Below, one piece after another: positions 1-5,510 of a stretch of DNA of 7,970 nt. Under the pieces are notes generated by a model, which saw only the letters and a program-made list of their open reading frames with translations, did not search any database and was not told the origin of the DNA. Position 1 is the first letter of the stretch. Every line of letters starts with the position of its first letter. The translations under genes and the position numbers were made by a program. The stretch comes from Alphaproteobacteria bacterium (GTDB lineage: Bacteria; Pseudomonadota; Alphaproteobacteria; G02398745; G023898745): positions 1 through 7,970 of the forward strand of contig DAHXKW010000005.1 in NCBI GenBank assembly GCA_027366195.1. The letters run 5' to 3'.

Positions 1-29
1 GTTTTTAAATTTAGAATGTCCAGCCATAC

Positions 30-58
30 TTGTTCTTATTCCCTTTTCGACCATTATA
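30..58 (+). promoter_or_regulatory. Weak candidate promoter upstream of trxA
   Basis: A -35-like TTGTTC (30-35) is separated by 17 nt from an ATTATA hexamer (53-58). Both match the sigma-70 consensus only partly, so this is tentative. One frame from position 1 runs open to tandem stops TGA TAA at 61-66. The end of an upstream gene could therefore lie here instead, with trxA continuing an upstream operon. The open stretch is too short to identify. Confidence 0.25.
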
Positions 59-90
59 GCTGATAATTATATTAAAGAAGGAGTTTTTGA

Positions 91-411
91 ATGGTCATGC
101 AATCACTACATCAGAATGATTTTGAAAATAAAGTCTTACAACAAAAAGGGTCTATCGTCATAGATTTTTGGGCTGAATGGTGCGGTCCTTGCAAGATGAT
201 GTTGCCTGTCGTACAAGAAGTTGCAAAAAAAAGAAAAGACATAACCTTTTACAAAATGAATACTGATGATTGTTCTGAAGTCGCTGGTCGTTTTCGTATT
301 ATGTCTATACCATGCTTAGTTTTTATAAAAGATGGTAAAGAAGTAGACCGCCTTGTTGGGTTTAATTCTCAGGAAAAATTAGAGACTTGGCTAAGCCAGT
401 GTTCAAAATAA
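91..411 (+). CDS. trxA: Thioredoxin
   Basis: Small cytoplasmic thiol-disulfide oxidoreductase of 106 aa, the normal family length. The thioredoxin fold is complete: the buried Asp (D25) in IDFWAEW, the redox motif WCGPC (catalytic Cys31 and Cys34), and the cis-proline at Pro74. The start ATG at 91 has a strong AAGGAG (78-83) 7 nt upstream; a second ATG two codons on is possible. Three extra cysteines occur (C61, C75, C104). C75 sits directly after the cis-Pro, where E. coli TrxA has Thr, so the substrate-binding edge may differ. An A8 run lies at 225-232. The 3' end overlaps lspA by 25 nt, suggesting one transcript with lspA and radA. The family reduces ribonucleotide reductase and other disulfides; no specific partner can be read from the sequence. 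Confidence 0.95.
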   Translation: MVMQSLHQNDFENKVLQQKGSIVIDFWAEWCGPCKMMLPVVQEVAKKRKDITFYKMNTDDCSEVAGRFRIMSIPCLVFIKDGKEVDRLVGFNSQEKLETWLSQCSK

Positions 412-842
412 TCACAATTGTCATAATTATTTGTCTTGATCAATTTACAAAGCATTGGGCTATCCAAAAAGGACCTTGCGAATTTCTGTCATTTTTAAAC
501 ATTGTAAACCTATGGAATCACGGGATTACATTTGGAATATATCAGAGCATACCTGCTTATATTGTAATCGGCGCAACAGTTTTAATAATGCTGTATATTG
601 TTTGGGAATTGCGAGGCACTAAACGGAAGCTTGATCAAATTGCTTTTAGTTTTATTTTAGGTGGTGCACTAGGAAACTTCATTGACCGAATCCGCCTTGG
701 ATTCGTTGTCGATTTTCTCGATTTTCATATCGGCACAGTTCACTATCCTTGGCCTTTTAATATCGCTGATAGTTTTATCATATGTGGCATAGGCCTACTA
801 ATACTGTCTCACTTCTTATTCAAACATCATGTTCGCTTGTAA
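387..842 (+). CDS. lspA: Lipoprotein signal peptidase (signal peptidase II)
   Basis: Inner-membrane aspartyl protease that removes the signal peptide of prolipoproteins after lipid modification of the lipobox Cys. The product is 151 aa, close to the usual length, with about four hydrophobic segments (roughly 6-22, 55-73, 84-99, 127-145). Family signatures are GGALGNFIDR, GFVVDFLDF and FNIADS. The catalytic Asp pair is D109 (VVD) and D128 (NIAD), 19 residues apart as in P. aeruginosa LspA. The start is uncertain: TTG at 387 with AGGA at 371-374 is chosen, and GTG at 399 is an alternative that shortens the protein by 4 aa. No ATG is available. Translation begins inside trxA and the end overlaps radA by 14 nt, so translational coupling is likely. 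In many bacteria lspA sits beside ileS; here it does not. Confidence 0.93.
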   Translation: MAKPVFKIITIVIIICLDQFTKHWAIQKGPCEFLSFLNIVNLWNHGITFGIYQSIPAYIVIGATVLIMLYIVWELRGTKRKLDQIAFSFILGGALGNFIDRIRLGFVVDFLDFHIGTVHYPWPFNIADSFIICGIGLLILSHFLFKHHVRL

Positions 843-2136
843 TGCTTGCGGCATGCTTTTCAATAAGTGGAATGGAAAATGTGAAGGATGTGGACAATGG
901 AATACGATCGCTCAAGAAGTCTCCACTTCAAAAAGAAAAAAAATACAACCAGATGAAATCTTTACACCCCTGGGTGAAGTGGAAGAACATCATTACAAAC
1001 GAATCGTTACAGATATCGGTGAATTCGACAGAGTTACCGGGGGGGGCTTCGTTCCAGGATCGGTCATACTCTTAGGCGGTAATCCCGGTATTGGAAAATC
1101 AACCCTAATGCTCCAGATCCTAGCACGACTATCTCAACGCCAACAATGTATATATGTGTCTGGGGAAGAAGGGTTGGCGCAAATTAAAATGCGAGCCAGC
1201 CGTCTTCAGATTGATCAAGACAAATGTGTACTAAGCACCTGCACCAATGTGCTGCAATTAACTTCTGCTTTTGAACAAACACCCAATTTAGGTGTGGTCA
1301 TCATAGATTCAATTCAAACAATGTCGCACCCGGACATAGATGCAGCACCAGGAACGGTTTCACAGGTACGTGCATGTAGTCAGGCATTAATTGATTCTAC
1401 CAAACGGCATAATTACATAATGATTATCATTGGCCACGTAACAAAAGATGGAATCTTCGCCGGCCCTAAATTACTTGAACATATGGTAGATACCGTACTT
1501 TATTTTGATGGTGATGGATCCTTAGATTATCGTATTCTGCGTACAATAAAGAATCGATTCGGCACAACCAATGAAATTGGGGTGTTTGAGATGGGACAAG
1601 AAGGTCTTATGGAAATTGCCAATCCATCATCGATATTTTTATCCCATGATAAAACTCCAGTCAGTGGCAGCGCCATTGCTGTCAGTATGGAAGGCACAAG
1701 GCCAATTTTGTGCGAAATACAAACATTGATCTCACCAAGTTTCTTAGCGTCACCAAGACGAGTTAGCATTGGCTATGACAATAACCGCCTAAGTATGTTA
1801 ACTGCTGTTTTAATTGCTCGATGTAAGCTAGGACTTGGAGACAAGGATATCTATGTAAACATTGCCGGAGGACTTACTTTAAAAGACACTGCTGCTGACC
1901 TGGCTATTGTTGCCGCTTTAATTTCATCTCTCAAAAATCAACCATTATCTAATCAAACCGTTTACTGTGGTGAAATAGCTTTATCGGGACAAATTAGGCC
2001 GGTAAGGATGTTAGAACAAAGAATGAAAGAAGCAGAAAAATTAGGTTTCACGCAAATCGTCTGTGCAGAATATGGGAAAAACTCACAGAAAAAAATCGAA
2101 TTAAATCCAATTGCACATGTGCGGGAGTTGACCTAA
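829..2136 (+). CDS. radA: DNA repair protein RadA (branch-migration ATPase)
   Basis: RecA-family ATPase that promotes branch migration and processing of recombination intermediates in the cytoplasm. Domains in order: an N-terminal C4 zinc finger (C4, C7, C18, C21); a RecA-like core with Walker A GGNPGIGKST (83-92) and Walker B VVIIDS (156-161); the RadA-specific KNRFG motif (241-245); and a C-terminal Lon-protease-like domain (about 275-435) with VNIAGGLTLKDTAADLAI. Length is 435 aa, slightly short of the usual ~455, because the residues normally before the first zinc-finger Cys are few. The ATG at 829 is the only start: the frame has a stop at 799-801 and no other ATG/GTG/TTG. It lies inside the last codons of lspA (14-nt overlap), implying coupled translation. 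A G8 run (1039-1046) encodes the Gly-Gly-Gly before FVPG and is a potential slippage site. All key motifs are intact. Confidence 0.96.
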   Translation: MFACNACGMLFNKWNGKCEGCGQWNTIAQEVSTSKRKKIQPDEIFTPLGEVEEHHYKRIVTDIGEFDRVTGGGFVPGSVILLGGNPGIGKSTLMLQILARLSQRQQCIYVSGEEGLAQIKMRASRLQIDQDKCVLSTCTNVLQLTSAFEQTPNLGVVIIDSIQTMSHPDIDAAPGTVSQVRACSQALIDSTKRHNYIMIIIGHVTKDGIFAGPKLLEHMVDTVLYFDGDGSLDYRILRTIKNRFGTTNEIGVFEMGQEGLMEIANPSSIFLSHDKTPVSGSAIAVSMEGTRPILCEIQTLISPSFLASPRRVSIGYDNNRLSMLTAVLIARCKLGLGDKDIYVNIAGGLTLKDTAADLAIVAALISSLKNQPLSNQTVYCGEIALSGQIRPVRMLEQRMKEAEKLGFTQIVCAEYGKNSQKKIELNPIAHVRELT

Positions 2137-2182
2137 TCCATTACCTTCATCAAGCTCTGATTTTTGGGTATAGCGCTCCGCT

Positions 2183-2245
2183 GATCTGGGGCCCGCCCGT
2201 TCGGCCACACCGGAAGCTCCCGTCCCGCCTCCACCACTACATAGC
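2183..2245. repeat. GC-rich island, possible dispersed repeat
   Basis: This patch is strikingly GC-rich: 31 of 40 bases at 2191-2230 are G or C, in an otherwise AT-rich window. It contains GGGGCCCGCCCG, CTCCCGTCCCGCCTCCACCA and then a TAGCTTCG string. The island near 7768-7850 has a similar order of motifs (CCTCC-type pyrimidine runs, then CGAAGCAATAG). The GCCTCCACCA at 2226-2235 recalls the 3' end of a tRNA or tmRNA, but no cloverleaf or standard T-arm can be built. It may be a decayed repeat unit; two similar patches cannot establish a family. Confidence 0.35.
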
Positions 2246-2288
2246 TTCGCCGATAGGCTGTGGTAAACTGAATCTTACCAAAACCTTA

Positions 2289-2315
2289 CCCCTTGCACGA
2301 AGGGGTTCCATCCCC
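2289..2315 (+). other. Two mutually exclusive hairpins
   Basis: CCCCTT (2289-2294) pairs perfectly with AAGGGG (2300-2305) around a 5-nt loop. The same GGGG (2302-2305) can instead pair with CCCC (2312-2315). One G run with two alternative partners resembles a switch or attenuator layout, but no ligand motif or terminator U-tract accompanies it, so function is unknown. Confidence 0.35.
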
Positions 2316-2334
2316 GCCGCCAAGTCGTTTATTA

Positions 2335-2356
2335 TGAAAGTGCGCGCGCACTTTTA
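2335..2356. terminator. Perfect 18-bp palindrome; possible terminator of the trxA-lspA-radA unit
   Basis: AAAGTGCGCGCGCACTTT (2337-2354) equals its own reverse complement. As RNA it forms AAAGTGC/GCACTTT with a GCGC loop, extended outward by a G-U and a U-A pair. It lies about 200 nt after the radA stop. The U-run is short and mostly inside the stem, so it is not a classical intrinsic terminator. A binding site for a dimeric protein is an equal possibility. Confidence 0.35.
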
Positions 2357-2372
2357 CAGTAAACAAAGCGAA

Positions 2373-2396
2373 ATCTATCCAAGGGCATGGATAGAT
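2373..2396 (+). other. Hairpin with 8-bp perfect stem
   Basis: ATCTATCC (2373-2380) and GGATAGAT (2389-2396) are exact reverse complements around an 8-nt loop (AAGGGCAT). A further smaller hairpin, GATTGA/TCAATC (2415-2420 and 2427-2432), follows and competes with ATGGA/TCCAT (2412-2416 and 2423-2427). They may belong to one folded transcript upstream of dnaN. Confidence 0.4.
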
Positions 2397-2629
2397 CGAT
2401 TTGTATCAACTATGGATTGAACTCCATCAATCTAACATTCCACCTGAAAACAAGTATGGGCTAAAAAGGTTAAAGTAACGTAAGCATAGAGATGATTCAA
2501 TTTCGAAAGATGTCTACTATATACAGGAGCTTAATAGACTCTCGCCTTTGCGAAGACACAAGTCAACACAACTTGTTCTCCCTCCCTATTCTGTTGTACC
2601 CTACTGTATCTTGGCTGACCCTGATACAT

Positions 2630-3736
2630 ATGAAATTCACGATTGCACGCAAAAAATTTATACAAGCTTTATCCTTTATTCCCAGTATCATGGAACGCAA
2701 AACAACTTTACCTGTCTTATCCCATTGTTTAATCAAAGCCGAAAAAAACACCCTAACTATTATGGGTACAGATTTGGATATCGTCATTTCAGAACAATGC
2801 CAAGCAAATATAGAAAAAGAAGGTAGTTATTGTGTTCAAGGCATAGTTCTGCATGATATTGTGAAACGCCTTGACACCCCTGATGTATCACTAAGTTTTG
2901 AAGATCAGCTGTTCTTAAGATCAGGACGATCCGAATTTCGTTTGCCAACACTATCGGCTGAACAATTTCCAGATGTATCTCAATCTCCGTTAACACAAAA
3001 ATTTGATTTGGATCCGCAAAAATTTAAAACCTTAATCAACGCTGTTCGTTTTTGCGCAGATGAAGAACAAAACAATGCGATTTTAAATTCAGTTTTCCTA
3101 CACACGTTAAACGATAGCGGTTTATATACGGCTGCAACAAACTTGTCGCAATTCGCTGTGTCACGCATGGATTTAAGTAATTCGATCGATTTAGGAAATG
3201 GATTACTACTCGGACAAAAAGCACTGAATGAAATAGTCCGCTTATTGGACAATAGTGTTCAATCTTTTACACTGGGCATTTCGAACGCCAGAATACAATG
3301 CGATATTATAACAGAAGGTCTATCCATTATGTTCACATCCCGCCTTGTGGACGGATTATACCCAGACTATCAGCATGAAATGATTCTACCAAAACATAAA
3401 GTTGTTATGGACAGATCAATATTACTCCATGCACTTGAAAGAATGATGGTTATTGTCGACCCTAAGTTAAAAGGTATAGAACTAAACTTTACAGATAAAA
3501 TTTTAACTTTGTCTGTTTCAAATATCGATAGCGGATCTGGCAAAGAGGAACTGGAGATATCCTGGAAATATGATCCTTTAATGATCCAATTCAATATTTT
3601 TAATTTGATTGGGATCTTGCAAGGATTAAGTGTGGACAAAATTGAAATTTATGTTGCCAGCGCTACAGATGCCATGCACATAAAACCAGTCGACAGCGCT
3701 TATCCTCACTACTTGCTGATGCCACTAGTGGATTAA
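2630..3736 (+). CDS. dnaN: DNA polymerase III subunit beta (sliding clamp)
   Basis: Ring-shaped homodimeric clamp that tethers DNA polymerase III and other partners to DNA. The product is 368 aa, the normal clamp length. It starts MKFTIARKKFIQAL, matching the usual clamp N-terminus. The three-fold clamp layout is recognisable: domain 1 (1-~120, with TTLPVLSHCLIKA and TDLDIVI), domain 2 (~125-250, ending in SRLVDGLYPDY) and domain 3 (~255-368, ending MPLVD). The ATG at 2630 is chosen by homology. The frame extends to an ATG at 2492, but those 46 residues have no clamp counterpart. No good ribosome binding site precedes 2630. The pocket segment usually written TDGHRLA is TNLSQFA here (170-176) and the end is MPLVD rather than MPMRL, so the partner-binding cleft is divergent. 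dnaA and recF, frequent neighbours of dnaN, are absent. Confidence 0.93.
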   Translation: MKFTIARKKFIQALSFIPSIMERKTTLPVLSHCLIKAEKNTLTIMGTDLDIVISEQCQANIEKEGSYCVQGIVLHDIVKRLDTPDVSLSFEDQLFLRSGRSEFRLPTLSAEQFPDVSQSPLTQKFDLDPQKFKTLINAVRFCADEEQNNAILNSVFLHTLNDSGLYTAATNLSQFAVSRMDLSNSIDLGNGLLLGQKALNEIVRLLDNSVQSFTLGISNARIQCDIITEGLSIMFTSRLVDGLYPDYQHEMILPKHKVVMDRSILLHALERMMVIVDPKLKGIELNFTDKILTLSVSNIDSGSGKEELEISWKYDPLMIQFNIFNLIGILQGLSVDKIEIYVASATDAMHIKPVDSAYPHYLLMPLVD

Positions 3737-3748
3737 GTATGTACGGTC

Positions 3749-3781
3749 CGTCATGGCCCCTCGCTTTCGCGAGGATGACGA
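3749..3781 (-). repeat. CGTCAT-type palindromic repeat (copy 1) after dnaN
   Basis: Read on the - strand, it has CGTCAT, then CCTCGC-GAAA-GCGAGG, a 6-bp stem with a GAAA tetraloop (3759-3774). The outer arms CGTCAT (3749-3754) and ATGACG (3775-3780) are also complementary, so the whole unit folds. It matches the repeat at 5403-5429 at 22 of 27 positions. It begins 12 nt after the dnaN stop and could protect or end the dnaN mRNA, but no U-tract follows. A perfect AGCTATAGCT palindrome (3787-3796) adjoins it. Confidence 0.65.
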
Positions 3782-3820
3782 TTCCAAGCTATAGCTAATT
3801 TTAACAAAGGCAATAATTCT

Positions 3821-3842
3821 CAAATATTAACCAAATATTAAC
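3821..3842 (+). repeat. Tandem 11-bp direct repeat upstream of the gene at 3915
   Basis: CAAATATTAAC occurs twice with no gap (3821-3831, 3832-3842). The period is about one helical turn, so both copies present the same DNA face. It ends directly next to the candidate -35 region of the downstream promoter, a typical place for an activator site. An AT-rich UP-element-like role is also possible. Confidence 0.5.
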
Positions 3843-3881
3843 TTTTGATACTTATCTAGTAGGCGTATTTAACCGACGGTT
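3843..3881 (+). promoter_or_regulatory. Candidate promoter and operator-like palindrome for the gene at 3915
   Basis: A -35-like TTTTGA (3843-3848) is followed by a 17-nt spacer and a -10-like TATTTA (3866-3871). TTGATA at 3845 is a better hexamer but leaves only 15 nt. AACCG-A-CGGTT (3871-3881) is a perfect interrupted palindrome covering the expected start of transcription. The leader to the ATG at 3915 would be about 35 nt. Confidence 0.35.
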
Positions 3882-3914
3882 TAAAAACTGTATGACTAAG
3901 ATAAGGAGAACATT

Positions 3915-4592
3915 ATGTTATTATCAATGCTATTGTCGACTGCAAACGCAAATCCTGACTGCCTTGATCATGCTACGGTAAAAAATACCTTAGATAAAAT
4001 TGAAGTAATTGAAGAAGCAAAAGATAAAATTGCTGCAGAATTAGAAAAAATAGAAGAAAAACGGGATGAAACACCAAAAGGGTCTACAGAAGAAAAAAAA
4101 CTTGAACAAGAAGCAGACGTGTTGAAACAGCAAATCAAAACAGCAGAAGACGCGCAAGATAAAATACTAGAAGATACTCTTGCAATTAGAACTGCTGAAC
4201 CAACAGATAGCGCAGTTAATGCTGAAATCAAAAAAATCGAACACGAAGTAGCCGCAGACGATACAGCAAAAGCCGCTTTAAATGCAGGTGAGAAAGAAGA
4301 GAAGCAAGTAGAACAAACAGAAGCCGCTGCTAACCAAGCTCCAGCTGAACAACCAGCACCAGCGTCTTCTGAAAGTCCTGCTGAGACCAATAAACCTGAA
4401 AACACCACTCAAGCCGGAGAGAATCATACAGCTGCAACTTCTGAAGAGCAGCAACCTGCCACTCAGCCAGCAACCCCTGCAACAGCAGACTTAACTCCTC
4501 CTGCAGCAGAGCATCATGAGGAGCAAAAACCTGCTGCTGAACCAACAGCAGCCCCAGCAATGGCTGAGCCTGCACTTCCAGCTAACAGCTAA
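3915..4592 (+). CDS. Probable exported coiled-coil, Ala/Glu/Pro-rich protein of unknown function
   Basis: I do not recognise this 225-aa protein. The ATG at 3915 has an excellent AAGGAG (3903-3908) 6 nt upstream, and an in-frame stop lies at 3897-3899, so the start is firm. The N-terminus MLLSMLLSTANA followed by NPDC looks like a very short signal peptide ending in an ANA cleavage site, but it lacks the usual positive charge. Residues 20-130 are rich in Glu, Lys, Ala and Leu and look like charged coiled-coil helices. Residues 131-225 are a low-complexity Ala/Pro/Glu/Gln/Thr tail with repeated PA-type units. There is no Phe, Trp or Tyr in the whole protein and a single Cys (C16). It has its own candidate promoter and repeats upstream. 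A periplasmic spacer, linker or surface-associated role is possible, but only an inference. Confidence 0.8.
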   Translation: MLLSMLLSTANANPDCLDHATVKNTLDKIEVIEEAKDKIAAELEKIEEKRDETPKGSTEEKKLEQEADVLKQQIKTAEDAQDKILEDTLAIRTAEPTDSAVNAEIKKIEHEVAADDTAKAALNAGEKEEKQVEQTEAAANQAPAEQPAPASSESPAETNKPENTTQAGENHTAATSEEQQPATQPATPATADLTPPAAEHHEEQKPAAEPTAAPAMAEPALPANS

Positions 4593-4751
4593 GAGGAATA
4601 ATATTGGGAGTGTAAAAACGTAGAAACCAAAGCAAATCTCCATCTGATTCAACAGCTTTTTTTATTTTTAAGAAAATATTAATTATTTTCTACTATACAT
4701 CTCTATATTTTTTGATTTAAAATAAATTAAGGAGTGGTTTAGTTAATATAA
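4593..4751 (+). other. Intergenic gap with T-tract and AT-rich hairpin
   Basis: A T-rich run after AACAGC (about 4657-4669) could mark transcription termination, but no stable GC stem precedes it. An 8-bp AT-only stem follows: AGAAAATA (4671-4678) with TATTTTCT (4684-4691). AAGGAG (4729-4734) is the only ribosome-binding-like site for the next gene and lies 17 nt from its TTG codon, farther than usual. Confidence 0.4.
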
Positions 4752-5384
4752 TTGTCTCATACCGAAATCACTGATTTTCCTAAATATCTCCCTTTACTCG
4801 CCTTTCCCAATACAGTTCTAACGCCAGATAGTTCAGAAAATATAACTTTAGAAGGACCACAAGGTTTAAGCTTGCTGGCAGAAGTCATTAAAAATAAAAA
4901 TTATTTGGGCGTTGTACAAATGGTAGACCATCAGGGTGAAACGGATTTATTCACAACCGGAACGCTGGCAAAACTACGCATCACCGATATGACCACTAAA
5001 TCTGTAACTTTCAACCTTCTAGGCCTTAGATGTTTTGATGTACAAGAATTTATCAAAACAGACCAAAACTTTTATGCAGCAAAAGTTTCTTATACTCGTT
5101 ACGAAACAAAAGAGAAAGAACCAAAAAATATTGACCGCGCATCTTTATTGCACAGCTTTAAGCGATTACTCTCTTACCTTGACTACCAGGACTTTGATAT
5201 GAATTTATTTGAAGAACACTCGGATGAACGTCTTGTGAAAGAACTTATGGATTTTTGCCCACTTGGCAACCTTGAAAAACAACACATCCTTGAAACAAGC
5301 GCTTTAGAACAACAAACCGCTTTACTTCGCCAATATATTGAAGAATCAATGCTCGGCCCACTTGTCGCCTTTACAAGACATTAA
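4752..5384 (+). CDS. LON peptidase substrate-binding-domain protein (no protease domain)
   Basis: Stand-alone protein of 210 aa related to the N-terminal domain of Lon protease. It lacks the AAA+ and Ser-Lys protease parts. Residues ~11-115 match the LON fold: LPLLAFPNTVLTP at the first strand, LLAEVIKNKNYLGVVQ, and the strand-rich GTLAKLRITD region. The C-terminal helical part, including LVKELMDFCP and LEKQHILE, resembles alphaproteobacterial members of this family. The biochemical role of the family is unsettled. The start is TTG at 4752: an in-frame TAA lies immediately before it and the next in-frame ATG would delete the conserved first strand. Low translation is expected from TTG plus a distant Shine-Dalgarno. 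In other alphaproteobacteria this gene often neighbours trxA; here it lies about 4.3 kb from trxA. Confidence 0.85.
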   Translation: MSHTEITDFPKYLPLLAFPNTVLTPDSSENITLEGPQGLSLLAEVIKNKNYLGVVQMVDHQGETDLFTTGTLAKLRITDMTTKSVTFNLLGLRCFDVQEFIKTDQNFYAAKVSYTRYETKEKEPKNIDRASLLHSFKRLLSYLDYQDFDMNLFEEHSDERLVKELMDFCPLGNLEKQHILETSALEQQTALLRQYIEESMLGPLVAFTRH

Positions 5385-5402
5385 TGCTAGTATTTATTAA
5401 GG

Positions 5403-5480
5403 TCGTCATCTTTGCGAAAGCGAAGATCCATAAAGCTGTAATCAGTCAATAAAGGATTCTTGCTTATACGGGAGTGACAA
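5403..5480 (+). repeat. CGTCAT-type repeat (copy 2), miniature element with inverted ends
   Basis: The left arm (5403-5429) has CGTCAT and the hairpin CTTTGC-GAAA-GCGAAG (5410-5425). The right arm (5454-5480), read in reverse, is a degenerate counterpart ending in GAATCC at the inner side. The layout is typical of short palindromic elements common in proteobacterial genomes. It fills most of the gap between the LON-domain gene and rsmE, 30 nt before the rsmE start. No ORF or transposase is present. Confidence 0.6.
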
Positions 5481-5510
5481 TGCACACAATGTTTATTCGC
5501 AGCGAACGAC

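Larger units (their letters stand above)
2137..2629. other. Non-coding, hairpin-rich interval between radA and dnaN
   Basis: No ORF here looks real. The stretch begins with a GC-rich island (about 2183-2245) and continues with a series of inverted repeats. These are CATAGC/GCTGTG (2240-2262), TGGTAA/TTACCA (2261-2280), CCCCTT/AAGGGG (2289-2305), an 18-bp palindrome (2337-2354), ATCTATCC/GGATAGAT (2373-2396), and GATTGA/TCAATC (2415-2432). From 2440 to 2629 I see no structure and no convincing promoter, although dnaN needs either a promoter here or read-through. The dnaN frame is open back to an ATG at 2492. Those 46 extra codons have no family match and are treated as untranslated. The interval could hold a structured RNA, an mRNA leader or decayed repeats. 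Confidence 0.6.

Noticed and set aside
2..163. Open frame running from the window edge into trxA
   Set aside because: Too short to identify, overlaps a certain gene, and a different frame ends in tandem stops at 61-66; neither can be assigned.
2137..2330. tRNA, tmRNA or SRP RNA in the GC-rich island (GCCTCCACCA at 2226-2235; GGGGTTCCATCCCC at 2302-2315)
   Set aside because: No cloverleaf, no GGTTCGA T-arm with correct spacing to the CCA, no tmRNA 5' signature and no SRP tetraloop signature on either strand.
2334..2420. Short + strand ORF of 28 codons
   Set aside because: It starts inside the palindrome, has no ribosome binding site and matches no known family.
3968..4575. Long - strand open frames opposite the gene at 3915
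   Set aside because: Shadow frames produced by the biased Glu/Ala/Pro codons of the + strand gene; no start signals.
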